DNA from: an uncultured Litorivicinus sp.
GTDB lineage: Bacteria; Pseudomonadota; Gammaproteobacteria; Pseudomonadales; Litorivicinaceae
Length of the DNA: 64,000 nucleotides
NCBI GenBank assembly: GCA_902541775.1
Contig: CACBSE010000001.1
Span: 1 to 64,000 of the forward strand
Reading direction: 5' to 3'
Below, piece after piece: positions 8,955-16,597 of the stretch (the first letter of the stretch is position 1; each line of letters starts with the position of its first letter). A model generated the notes under the pieces. It was not told the origin of the DNA and searched no databases. It saw nothing but the letters and a program-made list of their open reading frames with translations. The position numbers were made by a program, and so were the translations under genes.

Positions 8955-10448
8955 CTAGTTGATCTGATACAGAGCAACTGTGCCAGTCATTTCAAACGCA
9001 ATCGCTAACAGTGGCTTACCAGTTGGGCTGTCTTTGGCTGCAATGAACTCCAAACCTTCTGGTGAGTTATGGTTAGCAGACGGCATCATATAATCGACCA
9101 AATGAGGATCTGAAGGGAGCGTTATATCGTAAGCAAAGATCGCATTATTACGCTCCATCCCGATGAATGCATAGGTACGATCACCGATTGTCCCTAATGC
9201 CAATGCTTCAGGCTCAGGCCCTTTATCATCTGATCGATCATCTCTTTCTTCTGCTCCACCGTTGGCGTTAAAAACGTCAGGGGAACGCTTTGAGATGATG
9301 TGTTCGAACGCATTTCCGCTATCAAATACCAGACGACCCTCTTCTGACCAAATCGAGAACGAACGGCCGCCGTAAGCATAGATCAGATCATGATCACCAT
9401 CACCATCGGTATCACCCATGGTGGTGGTTGTTTTGAGCCTGCCTAAATGCTCTGGCTTCTGAAGCTCATCGGCATTTGGGAACATCGTTTTGTCGAGCGT
9501 GAGCTTCGCAACGCGTGTCTCTTCTGAAAAACCATCATAATCTTTCGCATCACCTTCGTTGGCTGTCACCAAGTAAGTCGCACCGTTGATTTCGTATGTT
9601 GCGATCGCATCAGGTTGATACATCATCAGCACAGGCCAGCGCTTCATATTGATGCCGCCATCTTTATTCGACATGTCGTGGCTCATGCGTGAAACGTTCT
9701 TAACGCCTAAACCAACGATATCTGCCACTTTTTTTGCATTGATATCAATCACTGCGACTGCGTTATTTTCCTGAAGAGTCACGTATGCAGTTGCCCCGTC
9801 AGCTGAAAAAGCCACGTACTCAGGTTCAGCGTCGGCAGCGAAGCTTTGACCTGGCTTTGCGATGCGAGCGCCAGCTGGAACATTAAAATCAGTGAGACCG
9901 ATTTGCGTCACAGTTGCGTTTGAAGGACCAGACGCTAGGTCGATGAGTGTGAATCCGCCTTCTGGGTCGACGCTGTAGTCGTCGGATGGTTCGCCTTCAT
10001 TTGCAGTCAGCAGATAGCGACCATCTGGGGAGAAAGCAACATTATCAGGCAACGCACCTGTTTCAAACGTCGCAAGCAATGAGCCTTTGCTATCAAACAG
10101 CTTCACCATTCCGGCAGCATCAGCAGGCTTCACCTTAATCGATGCTGCAATAAGATCTCCATGCACAGCCACTGCAGTGACATCACCACCATCGAGATCA
10201 AACGGAGTTGTTAACGACGGCGCTGACGGTGTAGCAATTGAGATGCGCTCGATGGTGCCGGTTTCAGAGGCTGTGACCATGAGTGACTGTGAGGCAGCAT
10301 GGTAGCGAAGCATCTCAGCGTAGCCTTCACCTTGGCCTATTTGAATTTCACCGATTTGTTTCATTTCAAGCGCGGAAGCCGGAAGTGACGCAAGTAAAGC
10401 GAAGCTGCAAGCAACCGTGGTTAAACGAACGCGATTTGAGAAAGGCAT
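8955..10448 (-). CDS. Secreted choice-of-anchor I beta-propeller protein (cargo)
   Basis: A 497-aa protein with a clear signal peptide (SFALLASLPASALE). The mature part is a propeller-like fold with VAFSPDGRYLLTANEGEPSDDY, EYVAFSADGATAYVTLQENNAVAVID and LVTANEGDAKDYDGF. These are characteristic of the choice-of-anchor-I domain, which often accompanies alkaline phosphatase or 5'-nucleotidase-like proteins. A DTDGDGDHD run is a likely calcium site. No separate phosphatase catalytic domain is present. It is on the strand opposite the element's core genes, flanked by repeats R1 and R2, and preceded by a Pho-box-like array. I infer an exported protein for phosphate-limited conditions; enzymatic activity is not shown. 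Confidence 0.85.
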   Translation of the reverse strand: MPFSNRVRLTTVACSFALLASLPASALEMKQIGEIQIGQGEGYAEMLRYHAASQSLMVTASETGTIERISIATPSAPSLTTPFDLDGGDVTAVAVHGDLIAASIKVKPADAAGMVKLFDSKGSLLATFETGALPDNVAFSPDGRYLLTANEGEPSDDYSVDPEGGFTLIDLASGPSNATVTQIGLTDFNVPAGARIAKPGQSFAADAEPEYVAFSADGATAYVTLQENNAVAVIDINAKKVADIVGLGVKNVSRMSHDMSNKDGGINMKRWPVLMMYQPDAIATYEINGATYLVTANEGDAKDYDGFSEETRVAKLTLDKTMFPNADELQKPEHLGRLKTTTTMGDTDGDGDHDLIYAYGGRSFSIWSEEGRLVFDSGNAFEHIISKRSPDVFNANGGAEERDDRSDDKGPEPEALALGTIGDRTYAFIGMERNNAIFAYDITLPSDPHLVDYMMPSANHNSPEGLEFIAAKDSPTGKPLLAIAFEMTGTVALYQIN

Positions 10449-10486
10449 AGATCACTCCTGAAGATAAAAACCTCAGAGTAAGTTTT

Positions 10487-10519
10487 GAAAATGACAAATC
10501 AGTGAAATTTTTATGAACC
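10487..10519 (-). promoter_or_regulatory. Pho-box-like array upstream of the choice-of-anchor I gene
   Basis: On the minus strand, TTCATAAAAATTTCACTGAT is followed by TTGTCAT, putting three TTCA/GTCA units exactly 11 bp apart. PhoB binds 11-bp direct repeats of CTGTCAT-type sequence, with the TCA most conserved. The array ends about 40 bp before the start codon, consistent with a PhoB-activated promoter. Direct evidence is the periodicity only. Confidence 0.55.
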
Positions 10520-10550
10520 TTTAGTTAACTCAAATCGCTGTTTTGGGAAC

Positions 10551-10657
10551 ACCTTGGCATCATTTATGCATCTCTCATCCTTGATGTCAGAAAGACGTCG
10601 GACTCCTGCTCCCTTAGGACACTCTTGATTCCCTCAGGTGTCCTAGGGGTCTTTTTT
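10551..10657 (+). repeat. R repeat copy R2 with terminator
   Basis: A near copy of R1 and R3: ACCTTGGCATCATTTATGC, a central AAGACGTCGGACTCCTGC, and a stem CCTTAGGACAC/GTGTCCTAGGG followed by TCTTTTTT (terminator about 10611-10657). It lies between the cargo gene promoter and the small exported protein gene. Confidence 0.88.
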
Positions 10658-10663
10658 CACAAA

Positions 10664-10897
10664 TCAGTCTTCATAGACCTTTTTGCAATCGGAACGATAG
10701 CAATAAATGATGTCTAGATTGGTGGTCATGAAGTAAACCATCCCATCATCTGTAACAGCTGTCCCGCCTGCCTTATCTCCCCCTATTGAACTTGTCGAAA
10801 CGGCATGAGCTTTCGGAGGAAAGTCTGCCTGACCTCCAACTAACACCAAAAGACACCCTGCGATCACTGTCAAAACAGTCTTCGTATAACGATCCAT
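10664..10897 (-). CDS. Small exported protein, element core
   Basis: A 77-aa protein with an N-terminal signal peptide or anchor (YTKTVLTVIAGCLLVLVGG) and a short polar tail with two cysteines (YCYRSDCKKVYED). The cysteine in the hydrophobic core does not make a clear lipobox. A homologous but frameshifted copy lies at the same position in element 2, so it belongs to the conserved core rather than the cargo. Its stop is 7 bp from the end of repeat R2. Function unknown; a small envelope protein (entry exclusion or host modulation) is one guess without direct support. Confidence 0.7.
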   Translation of the reverse strand: MDRYTKTVLTVIAGCLLVLVGGQADFPPKAHAVSTSSIGGDKAGGTAVTDDGMVYFMTTNLDIIYCYRSDCKKVYED

Positions 10898-10961
10898 ATT
10901 TCACCTATTTATCGATATTTATCAATGGTTTATTAACAAAAAGAGCTTGCAATTTAGCCCT

Positions 10962-11049
10962 GATATTGCTATAATATTACTGAAAATCGCCCTATCTGTT
11001 CAGATTGGATAACGATCGTTCAACTCATCTCAAATCCCTTTTTGAACAG
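10962..11049 (+). promoter_or_regulatory. Promoter/operator region of the RHH-like regulator
   Basis: An AT-rich stretch with TATAAT (in GCTATAATATT) lies about 90 bp before the regulator gene. An inverted pair CTGTTCA/TGAACAG brackets an AACGATCGTT palindrome. Element 2 keeps CTGTTC/GAACAG but has lost the central palindrome. This is probably the regulator's own control region. Confidence 0.45.
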
Positions 11050-11060
11050 GACGATTCATC

Positions 11061-11279
11061 ATGTCGAAGACAAACCAATCCATCGTATTAGACCCTTCAG
11101 AGACTGCTCAGGTACTTGAGCTCCAAGACCTACTGAACAAAGACGGTATGGATAGATCAATCTCTCAGGTCATTGAGTATGCACTCAGGGTCGCTATAGC
11201 TAACGCTAAAGCACCACCTAATGCGGACTTCAGGGAGAAAGGGGCTCTCTTTAGTGACCCCTTTGAAAGAACTATTTGA
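11061..11279 (+). CDS. Ribbon-helix-helix-like small regulator, element core
   Basis: A 72-aa protein. QSIVLDPSETAQVLELQDLL followed by DRSISQVIEYALRVAIANA fits a beta strand plus two helices, as in CopG/Arc-type DNA-binding proteins. It lies 82 bp before the HTH/palm gene in the same direction, with three CTTAAG boxes between them. It would be a good candidate repressor of that gene, like CopG before repB in small plasmids. The element 2 copy (19998-20214) has several stops. Assignment rests on size, predicted fold and context; no signature motif is decisive. Confidence 0.65.
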   Translation: MSKTNQSIVLDPSETAQVLELQDLLNKDGMDRSISQVIEYALRVAIANAKAPPNADFREKGALFSDPFERTI

Positions 11280-11318
11280 GTTAGTCATAACGTACTAACA
11301 ACAAAGGCGATAGGGTTG

Positions 11319-11347
11319 CTTAAGTGTGTCTTAAGTGACTACTTAAG
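11319..11347 (+). promoter_or_regulatory. Triple CTTAAG operator/iteron-like boxes
   Basis: CTTAAG occurs at 11319, 11330 and 11342, a spacing of 11 and 12 bp, so all three lie on one face of the helix. They end about 15 bp before the HTH/palm start codon. Two intact boxes persist in element 2 (20255, 20266) with the same spacing. Either operators for the RHH protein or short iterons. Confidence 0.55.
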
Positions 11348-11361
11348 CTACCCTCCGCCCT

Positions 11362-12615
11362 ATGCAGACCACATCTCTTCAAAGGGAACTTCAAAGGCTC
11401 TCCGACGACATTGAAGTACCCAACTATGAGGACAGAGATCACCACAGATTCCCTGAGCATCTCATGGTGGATGATCCTGACTTTGATGCCCTTGTTCAGG
11501 AGCTATGGGAGGCCTCTAGGCCGCCTCAGGACTCCGTAGCAGAGACTCATCGAGACTACCTTCGCTCTATCCTTTTAAACCTTGCTAGAGGCGCTCTCAC
11601 GAGGCAGTGGACGATCTTTTCAGGTAACAACAATGTTTACTCTGAAGGTGGTCTAATGCATGCCCTAGGATTCATCAGTAGGAGGCGTGTACAGGCTATT
11701 CTAGAGCTCCTAGAAAGCCGTGGTGAGCTTCTGAAGGTCACCGGTAAGAAATACCAGAAGCAAGGACAGGCGAACCTCTACTGGGCCTCTGAAAAGCTCA
11801 GAGAGAGGCTCATTTGGGTTGGTCTTCAGACGATGTCTCCATCCTCCTTTTCCATACCTTTTCTTCGTATCAACGATCCTGAAGAATCAGCGAAGAATTT
11901 CGTTTGGCCTACGGATCATGAAGACTATCTAGATATGCAGACCATCAATGGGTTTGCCAAAGACCATAATTGGGCCATGAAATCTGCAATTCAGCTCGTC
12001 TTCAAGCACGATCCTTTCAGAGCAGGTCGACTACACACTCCTTTTCAAAACCTACCATCACGGCACTACAAGATCAGAATCAATACTCAGATCAATGGGG
12101 AACCCATTTGTGAACTGGACTTCAATGCGAATCATCTGCGGATGCTCCTAGCAACCAATCAACGTGATGTCGTTGGGAGCGATGATGCCTACGCCGCCAT
12201 TGCTGACGAAGCAAACGTAGAGCGCAATTCAGTCAAAGGCTTCTTCACCGTGGCAATGAACTGTCCTAGCTTTGAAAAAGCTCATCACGCCGCTAGAGAA
12301 ACTTCTTACAGAGTCCCCTATGAGGACTGCAAAGCTGTCTACAAGGCATTTGAGGCGATCTATCCGGGCATTCAGTTATTCAGCGAAGGGATCAATTTCG
12401 GCGTGATAGCACAGAATCTTGAGGGTCGTATCCTGCGGAAAGTCATGCTCCAAGGTATTCAAGAGAACATCTTCGCTCTACCCATCCATGACGCTATTGC
12501 TGTTGAACTGGATCATATGAGTTGGGCTTGTGATGCGATGAGAGTGTGCTGGGAGGCAGAGATGAAGGAGATTCATAAGGGTGCTAAGGCAATGGCTAGC
12601 ACTGCCCACGGATAA
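11362..12615 (+). CDS. HTH/polymerase-palm-like protein, putative element replication protein
   Basis: A 417-aa protein. Residues 60-150 look like a winged helix (GLMHALGFISRRRVQAILELL, then a basic beta hairpin). The C-terminal half has, in order, RLHTPFQNLPSR; INGEPICELDFNANHLRMLLA (motif-A-like Asp253); R288 and K292 in VERNSVKGFF (motif-B-like); and FALPIHDAIAVE (motif-C-like His376-Asp377). This order matches family A DNA polymerase and single-subunit RNA polymerase palms, and a widespread uncharacterised group found on plasmids and islands. No exonuclease, helicase or primase domain is visible. A homologue sits at the same place in element 2. Replication or priming role is inference. 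Confidence 0.7.
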   Translation: MQTTSLQRELQRLSDDIEVPNYEDRDHHRFPEHLMVDDPDFDALVQELWEASRPPQDSVAETHRDYLRSILLNLARGALTRQWTIFSGNNNVYSEGGLMHALGFISRRRVQAILELLESRGELLKVTGKKYQKQGQANLYWASEKLRERLIWVGLQTMSPSSFSIPFLRINDPEESAKNFVWPTDHEDYLDMQTINGFAKDHNWAMKSAIQLVFKHDPFRAGRLHTPFQNLPSRHYKIRINTQINGEPICELDFNANHLRMLLATNQRDVVGSDDAYAAIADEANVERNSVKGFFTVAMNCPSFEKAHHAARETSYRVPYEDCKAVYKAFEAIYPGIQLFSEGINFGVIAQNLEGRILRKVMLQGIQENIFALPIHDAIAVELDHMSWACDAMRVCWEAEMKEIHKGAKAMASTAHG

Positions 12616-12770
12616 CCTCCGCAACAGTTTCAAGGAACTCCGTGGCAATTTTGAGCTATACAGATCAAGAACGATGAGAAGAATTTTTTTTGCGATACAG
12701 GTGATGATTGGAAAGAAAAATTGATCCTCTCTATTCCCTTGCGCTCAGACGATGCTAAACAGTTATTTAT

Positions 12771-13952
12771 TTAAAAATTCAAGCGAAACGCTCTGAATAT
12801 GTACTTATCGGGTACCCTCTTCGCGGGCATCCAGACCTTGTCTGTCGGTCGGTCTCGCTCATAAATAGTTTTTTCCTTCTCCAGAGCCCACCAAGTCACC
12901 GGGACACCGCTCACGACATAAGAATCATAAACATCTCTTGCAAATAAACCACAGTCTTCTCGATTCCTTGGTCCTTCCGTTTTTCCATCTACATAGCCAA
13001 TACAGCCCGTTTCCGAAAGGATGACAGAAACTTTATTTTCATTCGCCCACTTAGTGAGTCTCGCAGCATCTTTTTTTACAGCTTTCGTTACTGCCTCCGT
13101 ATGCGGATTGCCTACAACTCCACTCCTATATTTTGCTTGCTGAAGGAATTTATCTGGTTCGTAGTTGTGAAATCCGTAGACGATATCCTCATAGGGAATG
13201 GGCTTAACCAAATTATTGACGGATGAATGTCTGTAACGTGTTTTTTTTCGATTAGCGAAAAGAGATTTGCCGATTCCCTCTAATATAATCACTCGATCTG
13301 GACTTATTGCTCTTATTGCTTCAACAGCGTTTGAGGCAATTTTTAACCACTTATCTCTCTTTGACGAAGACGGCGCTGGGAGTTCGAACTCAGGTTCGTT
13401 AAGCAAATTGAAACTCAGTCGATCCCGTTCAATGTGTTTAAAGCTCTCTGCTAAAAACGTCCATGCCTCTGCAAACGCTTGTTGTGTTGCCTCTTCCTCT
13501 TCCAAGCTCGTTTGTAATTTAGAGGTATTCTTACCGCTTATTTTCCTCTGATCATATGCCTTCAATGATAAGACCACGTGAAGATTTGTTTTCTCTAACA
13601 CAGCCTTCGTGAAAGCTACTATGCGTTCTTTGGTGAGGCCTTTGAACCCTTTTCTACAGTACCCTTCAATGATCCAGTCGGCACAAACAATCAAGACAAC
13701 ATGGGAAAAGCCATACGTTTCCAGCGGAGAAAGATGCAGAACCAGTTTTTCAGCAGTCCTAACCTCTGATGCTCCTGACCACAGGGCCATCGAGTTAATG
13801 CCAACACCGGTCAGCCCTTTTATAGGCATAGGCTTCTCTACCTGAACAGGGCCTGCCTTACCAGAGTTCCAATTAACAGCAAAACCATACTGCGCGATAG
13901 AAAAAAAACACAAAAAGAAAAACACATTCTTCTGCCAAGTCATTCTTCGCAT
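12771..13952 (-). CDS. Secreted GH5-type glycoside hydrolase (cargo)
   Basis: A 393-aa protein with a signal peptide (FFFLCFFSIAQYGFAV). The TIM-barrel signatures of GH5 cellulase-type enzymes are present: HVVLIVCADW, LSFNLLNEPEF with the acid/base Glu after Asn, VYGFHNYEP, and SVILSETGCIGYV with the nucleophile Glu. VTWWALEKEK near the C-terminus supplies the substrate-binding Trp. It likely cuts beta-1,4-linked glucan or mannan outside the cytoplasm; substrate cannot be told from sequence. It runs antisense to the element core genes and ends 155 bp from the HTH/palm gene, with its start next to the right-end repeat T1. It is cargo of element 1. Confidence 0.85.
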   Translation of the reverse strand: MRRMTWQKNVFFFLCFFSIAQYGFAVNWNSGKAGPVQVEKPMPIKGLTGVGINSMALWSGASEVRTAEKLVLHLSPLETYGFSHVVLIVCADWIIEGYCRKGFKGLTKERIVAFTKAVLEKTNLHVVLSLKAYDQRKISGKNTSKLQTSLEEEEATQQAFAEAWTFLAESFKHIERDRLSFNLLNEPEFELPAPSSSKRDKWLKIASNAVEAIRAISPDRVIILEGIGKSLFANRKKTRYRHSSVNNLVKPIPYEDIVYGFHNYEPDKFLQQAKYRSGVVGNPHTEAVTKAVKKDAARLTKWANENKVSVILSETGCIGYVDGKTEGPRNREDCGLFARDVYDSYVVSGVPVTWWALEKEKTIYERDRPTDKVWMPAKRVPDKYIFRAFRLNF

Positions 13953-14014
13953 TAAAGAGGCCTCAATCCGTCAAACTAAGAGTCAGACTAGGATTATCGA
14001 ACTTAAAACGATTT

Positions 14015-14120
14015 GCAAACCTAGGCAGGTGACATTGATTACGACAAAGTGATCTAGGGGCCCCCGGTGGGTTGCTTAGGGGTGGTCGTGAATAAATTTA
14101 GGGACATTTGTAGGGACATT
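14015..14120 (+). repeat. Right-end repeat T1 with arm-type sites, element 1
   Basis: Starts GCAAACCTAGGCAGGTGAC, continues with GTGATCTAGGGGCCCCCGGTG, and ends with two AGGGAC units 12 bp apart (14100, 14112). Related copies are T3 (22289-22360, without arm sites) and T4 (23246-23350, with arm sites), plus a fragment at 21733. It is the inner end of attR, 94 bp before the core. Confidence 0.85.
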
Positions 14121-14201
14121 ACAAAGAATGTAGCCACATTTTTAGAAAAGCACGTGGTACAATCCCAGTATAATAGGGCTTTTAAGAACTGACCGAATTT
14201 G

Positions 14202-14230
14202 TTATTGGTGCCTCTCCTGGGCACCAATTA
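14202..14230 (+). repeat. attR core of element 1, with flanking inverted repeat
   Basis: Contains the exact 16-bp tRNA duplication (14211-14226). Around it, ATTGGTGCC and GGCACCAAT form a perfect 9-bp inverted repeat separated by 7 bp (TCTCCTG). That is the classic geometry of a tyrosine recombinase core: two inverted half-sites around a 7-bp overlap. Confidence 0.88.
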
Positions 14231-14710
14231 ACACAAGCGATCCCCTTCCCTTCTGTTTATTTATAGTGCAGCGTTTTATCGTATCTTATGCTAGTGCCAC
14301 AAATCGTGTCACACTACGATGCGAATGATGGATAAATACATTGCCATTCGGGGCAAATCGAAGTCCTAATCTTGTAGAAGATGACACAACGAATAACAAG
14401 CTGAATTCTATCAGCGATCATTTTTCAATCTCGGTCTTCGGATACGCCAGCTCTCGATTGCCCGAGCACGAGCGCACAGAGTTCCCAAACTCTATGAACG
14501 AAACCAAAAGGTCATTTCTCAGCTTACTTCACCATACTAAATGCAGACTTACTCGCCATTGATTCGTCTGATTCGCCCACACCACAAGGCTTTCAGAACG
14601 AGTTATGGAGATCACGTGATTGCACATCCCTTGGTCCTAGTCCATCACCAGTAAAGTCAAGAAAATTTAAAAATCATAAATTTTTCTGATGAATAGTCGA
14701 TACTTACTCA
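14227..14710. other. Intergenic region before the inverse autotransporter gene
   Basis: About 480 bp with no convincing gene. The 73-aa ORF at 14341-14562 lacks a good ribosome site or recognisable features. The last 60 bp before 14711 are AT-rich and probably hold the promoter. Confidence 0.6.
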
Positions 14711-16597
14711 ATGAGTCGGCGATCTATCAATGCAATTGTAATCCTTATCTGGTTCGGCGCTCAATCTGCCGCTGCCACTGAGCTATCGAAGCGTATTAAC
14801 CAAACTGTAAGACTCGGAGAATCTTTTGGAGTCTGGATCGATGCCGATGTTGCTCTAAATCAAGAGCCCACTCTGAACTACACTATGTTTTCACAAACCT
14901 TCAAGACGTTTTCAGATCTAAACCCAGTCAATCTCGAGCAATATGCACACCTTTTCCCTGAAGAATTTTGGGCTTTAAATCAGTACCTAATGCAACTGTA
15001 TACTGATGGCTCTATTAGCGCTGCGTCGCTTGCGGAATTTCGCCAATCGACAGCGAATGGTTTAGCCCGATTCTTGGCGCAACCTCGAATCAATGATGGC
15101 AAACCACCCGATAGAAAAGTTGTTTCGACGCAGAGCCCTGAGCTGGATTTTTTTTTAGAGCTAGTCAGGCAATCAACAGCAGGGAAAGAACCAGAAAAAA
15201 TTCTTCGGGTTGACATGGAAAAATCGATAGATGAGGCCATAGATCAAAAATCGTTGTCATTGCTCAAGAGTTGGTTCCCCAATTCGAGGTTTCGTAGTAG
15301 TTTTTTTAGTGGAGATAAACCTCAATTCGACGCCAGCTTCATTAGTCCTTTAATCGATAACAAATACTCCAATCTGTTTGGACAAACCGTATTCTCTAGA
15401 AACAAAGACGGATACAAAGTGAGCCAAGGACTTGGATTCCGAATACTGGATCCCCAGGGCGATAAGGTGCTTGGAGCAAATATGTTCGTTGATCATCAAC
15501 CCGCAAAACATCACACTCGGGGCAGTATTGGTGTAGAACTTCTCAGTAATTCGACAAAGATTTTTGCGAACCGTTATGTCCCATTAAGTGACTTCAAAAC
15601 CGTCTCCGATCGTGTCTCACATCGCCCTGCCGATGGATGGGACGCCTCGTTACAAGTCGCTTTACCCTATTTGTCAAATCTTTATCTCACCTATGCACTT
15701 GAAGCGTGGAATTTTGGAGCTGCCGAAAAGTCTAAAATTCGCTCCACAGGTCTAAAGGGCGAGATCCTGCCCAACTTCTCTCTTGAAGTTGCACGACGAC
15801 ATGCAAGTGGAACGACCAAGGATCAGACTGTAGCCAAACTCACCTATAGTAGTATTTCTGATGGTCATGATGGCTCGACTCCTTTTAATTACAGGGAATC
15901 ACACGAGATATTCGATACTTATCGATACCACTTTGTCGAGAGAGACCAGTCAATGCCGATGGCGACCTCGTGTTCACCTGTTTCATTCGGTAGTGTTAGT
16001 TTCGAGACCGACACCTTGGGAGCGACCAGCTTCAATGGGTGGACGGTTCTTAATCAACGGATAATATTAGGCACAACGAGAATTGCAGGTACGTTGACTC
16101 CAACAGATTCAACATATCCTACAGGGTCACCGGGTGATGCTGAAGTAGCAACCTTTACCTCAATGACATCAACAGTGGTAGCCGACGCATCTGAGGGCTC
16201 CCAAGCAGCGCGACTGGTATCTACCGGAGTCCAATCAAGCTCCTTTGCTGTTGTCCGTGGCCCAGCTATTTATACCAATCTAACCGCGGCACTGGAGACA
16301 TCTGATACAGTCAGTTTCGACTGGAAAGCAGAAAATGGTGCAGATAGCTTCGATATTTTTGGCTACTTCATCAATGAGACGACCGGCAATACATACTCGG
16401 TGCTAAACGAAACCGGCACAACTTCGACTTGGCAAACAGTGACATTTTCTATTCCCGAGGAAGGAGCGTATCGCTTCGTTTTTGTCTCTGGGAGCTATGA
16501 TGAGACTGGTGGACAGGCTTTGGGAGCATCCCTATACCTGGACAACATCGTGGTTAACGCTGATTTGAGCGCCTGCGAAGCATTACAAAATCAATAA
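14711..16597 (+). CDS. Inverse autotransporter (intimin/invasin-type) adhesin
   Basis: A 628-aa protein with a signal peptide (INAIVILIWFGAQSAAATE). Residues about 190-385 match the inverse-autotransporter beta-barrel: FDASFISPLIDNKYSNLFGQ, GYKVSQGLGFRILDPQGDKVLGANMFVDHQ, HHTRGSIGVELLS, FANRYVPLSDFK, ADGWDASLQVALPYLSNLYL. These barrels insert in the outer membrane and export the C-terminal part. The passenger (about 430-628) is beta-rich, reading FETDTLGATSFNGWTVLNQR and ending NIVVNADLSACEALQNQ; it looks like one carbohydrate-binding jelly roll. It probably serves surface attachment. The passenger is short compared with typical invasins, and no Ig-like repeat array is present. Confidence 0.85.
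   Translation: MSRRSINAIVILIWFGAQSAAATELSKRINQTVRLGESFGVWIDADVALNQEPTLNYTMFSQTFKTFSDLNPVNLEQYAHLFPEEFWALNQYLMQLYTDGSISAASLAEFRQSTANGLARFLAQPRINDGKPPDRKVVSTQSPELDFFLELVRQSTAGKEPEKILRVDMEKSIDEAIDQKSLSLLKSWFPNSRFRSSFFSGDKPQFDASFISPLIDNKYSNLFGQTVFSRNKDGYKVSQGLGFRILDPQGDKVLGANMFVDHQPAKHHTRGSIGVELLSNSTKIFANRYVPLSDFKTVSDRVSHRPADGWDASLQVALPYLSNLYLTYALEAWNFGAAEKSKIRSTGLKGEILPNFSLEVARRHASGTTKDQTVAKLTYSSISDGHDGSTPFNYRESHEIFDTYRYHFVERDQSMPMATSCSPVSFGSVSFETDTLGATSFNGWTVLNQRIILGTTRIAGTLTPTDSTYPTGSPGDAEVATFTSMTSTVVADASEGSQAARLVSTGVQSSSFAVVRGPAIYTNLTAALETSDTVSFDWKAENGADSFDIFGYFINETTGNTYSVLNETGTTSTWQTVTFSIPEEGAYRFVFVSGSYDETGGQALGASLYLDNIVVNADLSACEALQNQ

Larger units (their letters stand above)
7121..14226 (+). 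mobile_element. Integrative element 1 at tRNA-Leu(CAG), apparently intact
   Basis: About 7.1 kb bounded by the perfect 16-bp direct repeat. Core genes on the plus strand are the tyrosine recombinase, the RHH-like regulator and the HTH/palm protein; a small exported protein is on minus. Cargo on the minus strand comprises a choice-of-anchor-I protein and a GH5 glycosidase. AGGGAC arm-site pairs lie 69 bp inside the left core and 94 bp inside the right core. No capsid, tail, conjugation, helicase or primase gene is visible, so it is neither a typical prophage nor an ICE. The layout recurs in element 2. Confidence 0.88.

Noticed and set aside
14211-14226. Second tRNA-Leu at 14.2 kb
   Set aside because: Only the last 16 bases of the tRNA are present; it is an attR duplication, not a gene.
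14341-14562. 73-aa ORF between attR and the adhesin gene
   Set aside because: No ribosome site, domain, or counterpart in element 2; probably chance.
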